Position numbers and translations under genes: made by a program. A DNA stretch of 64,000 bases from Dermanyssus gallinae (taxonomy: Eukaryota; Arthropoda; Arachnida; Mesostigmata; Dermanyssidae): assembly GCA_003439945.1 (NCBI GenBank), contig QVRM01003919.1, forward strand, positions 1 to 64,000, in the 5' to 3' direction. Numbering within the stretch: the stretch's first letter is position 1; every line of letters starts with the position of its first letter. This document shows positions 36,358 through 48,042 of this stretch, piece after piece. The notes below the pieces were generated by a model. It made no database searches. It saw only the letters and a list, made by a program, of their open reading frames with translations, and was not told the DNA's origin.

Positions 36358-37960
36358 TCTACGTTTTTATGTGATTACCGGTACGCTATTTAGTTACTGG
36401 TGCACCTTTGCTGGCATTCAGGCGGCTTTCTGAAAACAAAATGTGTTTTTAAAATCTTTATTGTTCCTCTTCTTACCTATTTTTTTACAATGTACTCGAA
36501 ATGATCGTTTATTCTTTTTCGCTCTTAGCTACAGGCATAGCTATTTTTTTGGTAGACGGGAAACCATATATATATATATATATATATCTATATATATATA
36601 TATGTCTCAACGATAGCTAAAACGATCTCCGTGTGGCTTCTCTATTTACTAAAGGCCGTAACCATACTATTAATTAACACCAGTATATTATTCCCATGGG
36701 ACACAACACTTTAAACAAACGCTGATATTTTATCGAGAAGCGTCAATGGCAGACTTACCTCTAGATTGGGCGTTCTAATGCTCCTATTTGTTTATATATC
36801 TATACTATCGAACATAACGATTGTAGCCAGTAAACATGTTTTTATTATTATTATTATTATTATTATTTTTTATTGATGAATGAATGTGAAATAATATTTT
36901 AAAAATGTATCTGCTTGTAGCTTAGACGCTATAAACCTCAATTTATTTTAAGTAAAAGTATTTTTCTTCTAATCTGTCTAATTCAGTTAACTTCATAATA
37001 CTCTACGCATTTGAAGTTGTTTGTCTGCTTAAAACTGAGCTACGTTGTTTTTAAGGTTTACTTCGCAAAGCTTTGGTCACAACCTTAGGGTCCTTAACTG
37101 TCACAGATGTCTGCTGTAGTATGTTAAATCCTCGTACTACCAACCATGTGACTTCATGACAGTAAGAGACTATAAGTAGCTGACATACTGGCATGTGTTG
37201 ATTTAATTCCGAAGAGCCCGCGTAGTGCATCAGAAGCTGGAGAGGAATTGATGTCAATGGCTTATGGTTACAGGTGCATATGCAAATGCGGCAGCGTGAT
37301 CTAGGGGTCAAGTGCGCTAGTCATGGTTGTCATCTACCAGAGTGTCGCCGGTTGTTGATCTTGTTGACTCTGTTGTTGATCGAACTTGCATTGGGCGATG
37401 CTCATTGAGAATAAATGATAACCCATGTTGCTACCAAAATGACTTTTGAGGAAACCCTAGATATCTCAAAGTGTCCGTTATTTGGTGCCGCAATGAGCTC
37501 CCCTGATATTAAAGGTTGGCATGTGTGTGTGTATATATATATATAGGTGCGCACGTGGTCAAGTGTGCTTAATTTCTGGGCCGGCGTTCAGCGCTGTAAC
37601 AAAGGGGAACCCACATTCAGCCACATATAGAATCGTATCAAGGCAAAGGAATATATATAGATAACACTAGTAAAACGGGGAATTACCACACTTTTATAAA
37701 CATATATCTCTGTACGTAGATTTTTGCAATTCTCCTTGAGTCTTTGCTAGAGCTTTATCTTGCGACTACTGTACTATAGAAGCGATCCAGAAATAAAGCT
37801 TAATGGTCTGACTGCCATTGCGATGCATTTTGTCACAATACATCCTAATGCTACAGTGGCACTATCAGACACTGCGTTGACTGCCTCCGGAAATTATAGA
37901 AAGAATACAGCACTAATGATGGGCATTTATATATATATATATATATATATATAAGAAAAA
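35611..37960. other. Intergenic or intronic stretch with many microsatellites
   Basis: C15 run at 35654-35668, (CAA/GAC)n at 35970-36012, (TA)n at 36126-36143, 36174-36194, 36304-36356 and 36566-36603, (TTA)n at 36841-36866. No gene seen. Confidence 0.5.
36304..36356. repeat. (TA)n tract
   Basis: 53 bases of TA preceded by a copy of the TTCATGCATGTAAGGTAWTA segment that also precedes the tract at 36174. Confidence 0.95.
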
Positions 37961-37971
37961 AAGAGTTTCGA

Positions 37972-38769
37972 GTGGTTATCAAGCATTTTTATTTCAAAGG
38001 TTGGTATAAGACCCAAGTGAAAACTGAGTTAGACGAGGTGTACGGTGACTTTGCGCCATGTTTTGCCACTATTTCCAACTGGATAATTGAGTTAAAAAGA
38101 GGTCGCAGGAGCACCCAGGATGAACTACGTTTAGGACGCTCAAAAACGGCAACTGATGAGGAAAACGTGGAAAAAGTGCGGAAAATCGTTGATCCCAAGA
38201 AGCATCTCGCCAATGGTGTGCACCTGGTGAAGGACCTCCGAAGAGGGTGCGGACAACGGCATCGGCCGGAAAGATGATGGCTGAGGTTTTTTTAGACCAG
38301 CGTGGAATAATTCTGGTCGACTACCTTGAGAGCGGTAGAACGATCAAGGGAGAATATTATGCAAGACTGTTGGACTGCCTGAAACAAGAACTCATCGTGA
38401 AACGGCCCGCTTTGCAGAAGAAGGTTGTCCTGTTTCATCAGGACAATGCTCCTGCACACAAGTCGCGGCAAGCATCGACAAAACTGGCCCAACTTCCTAT
38501 TCTCCAGACCTGGCCCCCTCTGATTATTTTCTCTTCGGACAGAATAGTCTCGGTGGAAAGCGTTTTTTCTCAGCAATGAAGAGGTTAAGGCTGCTGTCAA
38601 TGTCTATTTTCAGTCTAAAGACGCGGAATTCTACTCAAAAGGTATAAATGATCTGAAATCTCGGTGGGAAAAGTGTATTGAGCTTCTCGGGGAGTATATC
38701 GAATAAGAACAAATTAAAAACAACATTTAGACAAATCTTGATTTTCAGTTTAAGAACTTGTTGAACTAC

Positions 38770-38775
<6 letters not shown>
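37972..38775 (+). pseudogene. irritans-like mariner with internal deletion
   Basis: The N-terminal HTH part reads FKGWYKTQVKTELDEVYGD and GRSKTATDEENVEKVRKIV (37972-38240). It jumps to GKMMAEVFLDQRGIILVDYL, so the linker and the first catalytic Asp are missing. The second Asp stays in LFHQDNAPAHKS, the third region is frameshifted near 38490-38580, and the C-terminus FYSKGINDLKSRWEKCIEL ends at TAA 38704-38706. A likely right terminal repeat ends at the TA before 38771; the left one is replaced by (TA)n. Confidence 0.82.

Positions 38776-38818
<43 letters not shown>
38771..38818. repeat. (TA)n tract
   Basis: 48 bases of TA at the mariner right end. A (CT)n(TA)n composite follows at 39039-39084. 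Confidence 0.95.
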
Positions 38819-38819
<1 letters not shown>

Positions 38820-39033
38820 TGTAATACAAATATAGTGCCATGATTATAAAGACTTGCACAAACAAGCCAACAATGGTACCCTGCTGTCTCTGAACAAACT
38901 CAAAAATGGCGATGCTCACTGAAATACTCGAATAAAGTAGTTAAGTAGCACGCGTTTGAACCTCCTTAACTTGCTCGTCAATTATCATTAGACCAAATTT
39001 ATCGGCCATTCACCTATTTCTTGTCTGTTTGCA

Positions 39034-39084
<51 letters not shown>

Positions 39085-39087
<3 letters not shown>

Positions 39088-39860
39088 GGACAAATGCGTT
39101 TTTTGAATGCCACGCCTTTGAGAGGCCAGCTACGTTTATTTGAGCGTAAAACACTGTAGAATCTTTGAGAGCTTCGGAACGTGAAATAATTCCTTGGTTT
39201 TAGCGTCACTTTTCGTCGTCACTCACCTTTACGTCCATGGTTTCGTGCCAACGTTGAATCAATGGGTACTCTATAATCTGAGCAAGCGCAACAACGTGAA
39301 GTGTGTAGCAAAAGGCTCTTCTTGGCTTGCCAGACACAATGCGTGTCCGTTCTTGGATCGAATTGTCACCTGTGGCGAGAAACGGATATTGTACAAGCGC
39401 GGAAGGTTCTGGTGCGCCGCAGGCCAGTCTCTCGAGACGGCCCGTGTGAGACTAATTCATTCGCGCGAGATTTTGCTCTGTGCTCTGCGGTGTGAGAGGC
39501 ATGGCATCGTCCTTCACGAGCTTTTTCCTGGTGACTAAACGGTAAACACGGGTTTGTGCTACTGTGATCAGCTCGACCGAATTTTTGCCACTCTGCAATA
39601 GAAGAGAGAGTCTCGTAAACAGAATGGGCGTTACCCAGTCTCCACAAAGTAGCAAGCTTCGATTAGGAAACTTTGCCGTGTCCACCGTACTCATCGGACA
39701 TCGCATCGTCGGACTACCACCTACTTAGATGTCTGCAGAACTGCCTACGGGGAAAGCAATTCAGTTCACTAGAAACAGTAAAAATACACTTAGGGAGATT
39801 CCTCGGGATGCAGCAACCAGAATTGTTTGCCATGGGAGTCGAAAGTCGAATTCAGGTGTA
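39085..39860 (+). pseudogene. mellifera-like mariner remnant
   Basis: In broken + frames: SSWLARHNACPFLDRIVTCG and EKRILYKR (39320-39395) with the first catalytic Asp changed to Gly, YCDQLDRI (about 39563), then CPPYSSDIASSDYHLLRCLQ and FSSLETVKIHLGRF (39675-39810), where both Asp of the last block stay. A GTTGGACAAATGCG at 39085 may be the left end. No full terminal-repeat pair found. Confidence 0.78.
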
Positions 39861-40070
39861 GGGGAAGGATGACTAAGATCGGTCAGCTTTTCTATTTGTA
39901 GTTTATTATTGAACGCATCACGAAAAAGGGGATATTTATTTCCAGATAGATTGTCACAATTGCGCGCTTGGCGGCTACTGCGCCATGCGAAAAGGCTGTT
40001 CACATAGGTTTTCTTTGCGGAGGATTTTGCGTATAAATTTGCACCACTACGCGATGGTTTTACGACCTAG

Positions 40071-42210
40071 TTAAAACATATTGCAGTCTTTCCTTGTTCT
40101 GGCAGGTGTTATCAAACACTTTGGTGTCGTTGTCTTCTTAAAGCTGTAAAATTTCATCGCATTCGATCTCCTTAGGATCAATATTGCACCTCCGACACAT
40201 TTTGAAAATCTGTTGTGTACTGTGGAGATTAGTTTCTTGTCTCTCGTAAGGCCTGTGTTCCAAACAGGGGACGCGTACAGTTTCACCGGTAACATGTTGG
40301 TAGAAACTGACGTAGAGCCTAGCGTCAGATAGTACAAGCGTCCGCATAATCCTGTTAACTTTCCTGAATGCGCGGGCGACAGTTTCAGTTATATGCGCGC
40401 TATGTGACCGTTTCAAATGCCAATTTGAAGTCAAAATAAATGCAATCGAATGGCTTGTTGTCATTCAGCATCAAAGCCTAATCATTTTGAGTTTCAAGAA
40501 GCTGCAGGACCGTGGAGTAACCGGGTCGATAAGCGAACTGTTCTATTGAAATGAACCTCTGAAGATTAGCGTTGTTGTAGACGGCTTCAGCAATTACACT
40601 CCCAAAGAGTTTGCTGGCAACAGAAGTAAGCGATACCGTTTGTTTTGTGCATCAGTTTTTTCCCATCTCTTATGCACTGGACACACGATGACACAGCGGA
40701 ACAGATCAGGTACAGTTCCCTTTATAAGAAAACGTCGGAATATCAGCGGTAAAGGTATGCATAATGAACGGTCGCATTGCTTATATACGAATGCGCTGTT
40801 ACCACCCAGTGTTTCGCTGTGTTTATTTGAGAGCTTCCTGAGATGTCGAGTTAGGTTTTCAGGGGAGTTGTCAACGTTTTCAACGAATTTGAAACTGTCT
40901 GGTGCGTGTACATTAGGTTGTGGCCGCCGGGAGCGGCCTGCTGCTAATTTACCATGAGACGGATAGGTTGAGGCGAAGACGTCACGGAGTTATTCAGCTT
41001 TCTTAGGGTACTCTTAGGGCTTCTTCACGAGTTGATCAAGACCAGTTGTGCTAATGAATTGAAGCAGAACATTTTCCTTACTCAATCGGCCACCGTCGTC
41101 GTTCCCATTGCCGTCATTATTGGACTTAAGTTACAAGAGATGGGGTTAATCCAATCGATGTCGCCTTGGTTGAAGTCACCAGCCACAACAACGCTGTTGT
41201 CAATGGAGATGAGATGTTTTAACTCGGCGACCAGTGTGGCCATGTTACGATAAAGCTCTGCAGCTGTACCGGTAGGGTTAAAATAGGAGCAGATGAGACG
41301 CACTAGCTGCTAGTCAGCAGAAGATCGACGGCCACTGTTTCAGAAGATGTCCATGACAGTCGCCGGAGCACAGGGTGTTTGGGTTTCGACTAAGAGCAAA
41401 ACTCTACCTTCGGATTAGGCATCTTGATCTTGGCGAACAACCTAAAGTCTGCCATTGGCAGATAGTTCAGCGCATGAAACCCCATCGTTAAGCCAGATCT
41501 CGGTTATGAAGGAAATGTCGATTTTAAGAGATATCATACACTCAGTCAGATTGTCGATTGCGCCAGGTTTTGTTCAAAGAACGCGCGTCTAAAATAATGT
41601 AGGTAATTTGCTACTATGTTTTTCATTGTAATTTTTTTTCAGGCTAGATTTATTATTGTCCTTACGTCTGTGTTGGGGATGTGACGATTTCTTCACAGCA
41701 ACAAGAAATGCTCCAGAGGGTGATAGGTGACGGTGTAGTTCTGTTGCCAAACGCGCAGCGTTTTAACAAGAGATGAACACCCTTTCGGTACAGAGACAAC
41801 TTTCGCTGGTATCCCGTCCGGGCCGTGCCATTTCCCAGGCTTCTATTAGTGGTACTTCTTCAACGAGGACCTCTATTTCTGGTCGAACGAGGTCAGCATG
41901 ACTCGGGACGTGTCGTCGGACCGCGCTCTCCACGAGGTCGTCGGGAAATGTTGGCCGTAATTGTTTTGTCCTATCTTATAGGTTTGCTCCCAAATGTTAT
42001 CACTTGCTGCTTGAGTGACGTCAGCGATGGCGGCCAGAATTGAAACCGCCTGCGTTTGATTAGCAGACGTGTGTCCCTCGTTGGCCTTTTCTTTTTACCG
42101 TTGGGCTCCTTCCTTGGGGTCTTTTAAGTTGCTCTTGCGACCTCGGGCTTCCCTGATGCATTGCCTGTGCACAGAACACTACATAGAGATTGCTGCGTGT
42201 CGCCATTCCT
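40071..42210 (-). pseudogene. CR1/L2-like LINE with internally deleted reverse transcriptase
   Basis: On the - strand, from high to low coordinates: endonuclease parts DISFITEIWLNDGV (about 41510) and VVVAGDFNQGDIDWINPIS (about 41170); RT parts NANLQRFISIEQFAYRPGYS (about 40540) and CIYFDFKLAFETV (about 40440); then directly SHSAHITETVARAFRKVNRI, ARLYVSFYQHV, YASPVWNTGLTRD and RCNIDPKEIECDEILQL (40400-40140). The stretch that should hold the YADD motif is gone between about 40430 and 40405. Several stops elsewhere. Confidence 0.82.
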
Positions 42211-43218
42211 TGCAATATAAAGCATTACTACTACTACTACTACCACTATATCAACTGCTCTGTCATCCATTAGTCACTGAGTGACAACTCACTATACCTA
42301 GCGCAGCTCCAACCAGAAAGCGACGCATAATAACGTCATTACCATAGTTACTGCCTCGGTTGTAGTTGCTACAAACAATGAACGTAACTGAAGTTAGGAC
42401 ACTGATTCCAAAGTCAACGCGCTGTTATTATTATTCTTGTAAGCATTGGTGTTGCTTTTGGCATCGTTGATGTTGTAGTTGTAGTTGTGGTTGTTGTTAT
42501 TATTATTGTTGTTGCCTTTGTTGTTGTTGTTGTTGTCGTTGTCGTTGTTGTTATTGTTATTGAGGGTGTTAGTCTTTTTGCTGACGCTATTCACCCGGAC
42601 TATGCATACGGAGCGTGAACATTTGCAGGGACGCTCGATACTCAGTCACTGTGCAGTCATCGATGTACGCCGTCTCATCGATAATTCGGTTCGCCATTTG
42701 CCTGCGGCAGCGTGGCAGCGTGTCTGTCGCCAGGCGTGTCAAGTCTGTCAAAGAGAAACAGACACCACGGGGCACTAAACTAGTGTGCAAGTGAATGGTC
42801 ACTGCGCAAAGCACAGCTAGTTGCCTGAACGTATCATCTTTGTCTACAGGTTGCGCATTTTCCGTTGTGGTCATCGTCATCGTCGTCGTTGTTGATGTTG
42901 TTGTTGTATCTCTTGTTGTTCTTGTTGATGTTGTTGTTGTTGTCGTCGTTGTTGTTCTTGTTGATGTTGTTACCGCTCTTAGTCATGTTGTCATTTGTTG
43001 ATGGCTCATACATCTCTCTACTAGAAACCCGTCTCTTTCCCGTTTGTGTCTCACTTGCACACTGTTTAATCGCTCGCTTTATACTAGCTTCTTACCCGTG
43101 CAATGCCGTGCTATCGCAAGAAAAGCATTTATTAATGGTTGTTGACATGTTCTGTGCCATGTGTAACGCCTGCAGATACTATATATGTGCAACACCATTA
43201 TGATCGGTGGTATATATA

Positions 43219-43274
<56 letters not shown>

Positions 43275-43504
43275 AATATAAGAGAGAGGCGGCAATGTGT
43301 GCCCTACCGGCGCAGAGCAACGGCTGTCATTCAGATGCAAATAAACACTTAGCGGACAAATAGCTTCCGCTAAATGGGAGAACAGTTGAGTAATTTGGAT
43401 TTGGCGAAGGAGATATGCAGCCTCGGATTTCAACATCGAGTTATCGTTGTGACGGTCGCCTTAACGAGTACGGGCAACCGCACTATTATCGTATACGTAA
43501 TGCA

Positions 43505-43538
<34 letters not shown>

Positions 43539-46176
43539 CGCTGATCACTAGCCAGAAACCCAGAACAAAATAGAGGTTCAGCTGTTGATCAACTACTACA
43601 CATGCGTATTCATATGTAAACATACCTCAGATTTTACTTGTCGTATCTTAAGCCTAAGAAGGAGATGGCTTATCCTTCTTAGAAAATAAAAACAGTCAAG
43701 TATATGTTTTTCAACAAATTAATTAAAAAAATGCCTTAAAATACTTGACTAGCCTATAGTAAAATCGCACACAGTTAATATATATATATATATATATATA
43801 AATATTCAGAGGCGTCATCACAAAGCAATATCATTAAGATGTTTGACGTGTGTGTGCGTGCGCGCATGCTTTTGAGTTTTTTTGGAAGTTATCACAATTA
43901 GTTAAGTAGTTAGAGAGAATCGAATAGAGATGGCACATAGCCGGCAACATATCCATCTCACAAAAGCGAGGAGTACACATGTGTAGGTTTCTTGAGAAAT
44001 GTGATGGTGAAGATTTTATACCATCGCGTACACCACCATCTGTGTATGAGCACATTTGTGCTGATTGCACTCATAAATTTTAATCACTTTCTTCTTCTAA
44101 ATAAATAATACACTTTCCGTTTGTACAATTATAATCATTATAATCAGGCAGCAGCCTACAAAAACAGCATTTGCAAAAAACTGTGCTTTGCGTCTATTTT
44201 CTGTGATCGTTTAACTGCGTTTCGAAATTTCTGTATGAATAAGTCAATTCACGAAGAATGGTTCCTTATTTATAATTCAAGAATATTTACACCTTTACTT
44301 CATTAATTACTATTGTTACTCAATGACGTTATTTGGAGGTAAATTAAAATAGGTTAAACTACTCACATCGTATGAAATTGAGATGATATGGTTCACACAC
44401 AATTTGAAATGCTAGAAAGAAGGCCCCACTTTCTTGCCTTAAAGGATCCCTAGTTGTTCCATATCTGAACAGCCATAACAGGGCTAGCTTACCTAGTAGC
44501 TGATACAACAATTTGTGTAGGTGATCTGCTCAAGATATTAAGCTAACTTAACCCTGAAGGGTCTTGGATGGAGGGCGCAGTGTCGAAAAAGTGCTGAAGT
44601 AGACTACATCGTGTCACCACGTGGTGTCCAAGCGCCCATGTTTCCATGAGCCCAATGAGACATGGCGGCGAACGTCCTGCTGCAGCGAATCGTGACCTTT
44701 GTATCATCTGAATGTATGCTGCCCGTCGGGCAGTCCTACTCAACTAGCCCAATTACTTTATTATGAGGTGCTTTTTCTTATAGTTTTCTGTTTATCTTTG
44801 TTACAAAAACAGTGTATGCGCCTGCTTGGCGTTCAATCAATATGAATGAAACATATTTGGGTAAACAGTATTGGGCCATCGGAATTCGTCATGTTCACAA
44901 TGTGTTGCAGCAGGCCGTTGATAGGGTTGTACGGTGTTGGTGTACAGCAGTGAACTATATGCAACTCTCTTATAATACATATAATGTGTTGTTGTTGTAA
45001 AACGTGGCGACCAAGATTATAATGTAATCATTACTGGCATACTTGCCTCCGTGACCTCTGTACGCGATATAGGTGCCCAGGGTACAGCCTATCTTAAATG
45101 TTGTGCTAAAAACGACTTCTGTGTTAGTTAACACAATTTGTACCGGTGCCGAGTTATTAAAATATTGTATTTTAGAATCCACCCTTCACACAAACATTGC
45201 TGTAGCACAACAGAAACATCTACACGGCTTATTATTCCTGCCGCGTGTACCGCTAGAAACTATTGTCAGCATAGTTGCACAGTTAGTCTTACAAATTTTA
45301 TCCACCTGTGTAGTTGCAAGAAACATGTATTAGTCGACAATTTTTACGTAAGTTTATAACTAACATAGGGTGCGTTTTTCATTACGGAATCGTGCATACA
45401 GGTGTTGTGCCGTACAAGCTTCGAGTCTAGGTGGAGCCTACCCTCGAATGGCCTCGAAAACTCGGCTATGGTTCACTTGCAGGACGTTCACTCAAAAGAA
45501 GAGAATCCAGAGGTCACCGATCGCCAGCGATCACCAAACTCCTCGACATTCTATATCAAAAGGTTCTACACGAGAAATGTTTTAGTTACAAACAGTTATC
45601 CAGATACTTTTAATTAAATCGGCTGACTATATGTAATGAAGTAATGCAGCATTTATGCTAAATTATAAATTATGTACTGTTATTGCTGTAAATGTACTAA
45701 AAATGCTACTATTGCATTTTCCACAATATTCCATCACAAGCTATTTAGCTCAAAAACACATGGTACTAAAAAACACTGCATTGCATCTCAAACTTGTTTG
45801 CACAGGAGATCCTTTAAGCCCTCTGTTGTATTGTTCATCAAACAATGAGTTCTTTGATTCGCTACGAAGCCCTTTAAATATGCGGAACTTAGATAACGGA
45901 GTCCTCGCGGGAGCTTCGGAGCCCCTTTTTCTCACAATCGTACATGGTTCGCGTATGGCTGAAGTGAACAAGCGGAACAATACAGACGTACACTATCTAG
46001 TACCACTGAAAAAACCACTTGAACAAACATCGTTGCTTAGGCGTCAGGTTGCGCACGTTAGAAAAGAGGCAACGCAGAGGACACGCACACGAAAATACGA
46101 CAAAACAAGTTTAGCTAGCAGAACATGCAACGAACATGTCTATGTATGTTTCTCACGGGGATGCACTGCCACAAAG
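42211..46176. other. Intergenic or first-intron stretch
   Basis: (TTG/TTA)n at 42420-42570 and 42880-42975, (TA)n at 43220-43271, 43507-43538 and 43777-43801. ORFs carry no motif; the open frame from 45655 leads into the propeptide exon but only its end looks coding. Confidence 0.45.
43220..43271. repeat. (TA)n tract
   Basis: About 52 bases of TA. Confidence 0.95.
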
Positions 46177-46238
46177 CTTGTTGTCATTCGCTGCTCGCTG
46201 TTTGTTGCTTATTTGTGGCCATCTGGACGGCACAACAG

Positions 46239-46464
46239 AGTGATGGTTGTACGGGTGTCGCTCAATCTGACGTTCTACATCGAGCTGGAGCCGCAGCGCG
46301 ATACGACGCTGCATTCGCGTCTCGATCACGTGTCGGTTCATCACGACAGCGGCAGCGAAACTCACCCCGTTCATGACTTGCAAAGCTGCCAATTTATCGG
46401 CCGCGTCATCTCGCCCGTCACGGGGGTGGCGTCCGTCAACACGTGTTCGAACTCGTCCGAGATT
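46239..46464 (+). CDS. Metalloprotease exon A: propeptide
   Basis: This exon encodes a propeptide segment with SLNLTFYIELEPQRD and QSCQFIGRVISPVTG, the pattern of ADAM/ADAMTS prodomains in which a Cys lies in a short strand before SxxxxSTC. The donor is att|gtaagt at 46465, phase 0. The acceptor is less sure: cacaacag|a at 46238/46239 gives phase 2, and acaaag|c at 46176/46177 would give phase 0. The frame stays open upstream to 45655, but the residues before about 46200 do not look like a prodomain. Confidence 0.7.
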
Positions 46465-47313
46465 GTAAGTAACCCACCTTAGCAGCGGCAGCAGCAGCCA
46501 AATATCAGTCGTGTCACTGTCAATGCTTCTATAACCTCTACTGCACATTTATTGCTCGTGCATAACAATTAGGGCAGGTTCATTCCCGCGACACGTGCGG
46601 CACATAATGCGTGTTAGAGAAGAAGACAACGAGGGGAGACGACGTCTTCGGTACATGTGCGAATTGTAAACTTCCAAAAATAGATGTCCACTGCCCGAAG
46701 GTAAACAGGAAAATAGAATATACATGAGCATTTTGATACAGGAAAAATGAATGCAGCACAGATGCAGGAGTAGTTATTCAGAACAATATGAAATGTGGAG
46801 AATGGCTAAAAAGGCTACAAGATCAAATCAATGATAGTCTCATCTCACAATCTTACATCTAGGTAGAAAAGTATTGGATCACGAATAAATGAAGCTTACA
46901 CATTAAAACATACGTTAATCTCCGAAGCTAACATCGCGGAAATCAGAAATCAGGTCAACAATTTTTCTCTACAAAAACTCATGGATATAGTTTCCTCGTC
47001 AAGATCTACTATCTGTATACCAGGTTATAATACCTGGTATACAGGTGGTAGGATATACTACCGGACCGAAATAAACGGCTGAAATTGTGGGTTTTGCACG
47101 AACACACATCTGACTAGTACAGAAATTCTACTCGTCCTATGCTTACGAAGACACAGAGATTTCATCCGATCCTGTGGCGAGCATTTAGTTATGCACGCGT
47201 ATAGTATTAGATAAGCAGTAGACAAAGTAAGCAAAGCGGTCTATGAATGCTAATTTTGCCGGAAGCAGAAGTTCTATCTCATGGATTAGCATCAAATTTT
47301 TTTCTTACTGCGG

Positions 47314-47349
<36 letters not shown>

Positions 47350-47574
47350 CCAGCCTGTGGAAATGTGCGACTCGGATTATATGTTTGAAAATATCTCCCG
47401 CTTTTTGCAAACTTTGCCGCAACCAGAAGTTTCCGGAAGGTTGTAGTCTACCCTTTTCTTACTTTTTATATATGCATATACACACGACATGTATAATGCC
47501 AGTTAAAATCCAGCTTATCACAAAACGTGCGACTCTGATATTTCAATAGCTTCTTTATATGCAAATATGGGTGC

Positions 47575-47634
<60 letters not shown>

Positions 47635-48006
47635 CGCATTTCTCTGTAAACATAACATTAAATAATAAATGAAGTTATATATATATTTTTTATGGGACCG
47701 TTTTCTCCGGACGGCAAATTTATTTAAATTCAGTAATTCTTCATTGAGCTTGATATCTCCATAATTATACAAATTCAAACAATTGTGACTATAAAGGGCA
47801 TTTTGCAGAAAAGGCTATCGCCCATGTCTGCCCGCTCTTGTGAGTGTGTCAACATCCTTCATATTGCATAACTGTGTCTAGTAGAATTTTTCTTATTTAT
47901 GTTTTAATTGTGCTGGAAGACTCATCCAAACATATATATATATATATAAAATATTGCGATGATTTATTAATCATTTACAATACATTTGCACACTCAGCAG
48001 TGCTCG

Positions 48007-48042
<36 letters not shown>

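Noticed and set aside
45655..46482. Single 275-residue protein
   Set aside because: Only the last 75-80 residues look like an ADAM propeptide. The upstream part is an open frame through AT-rich non-coding DNA, and a donor at 46465 precedes the stop.
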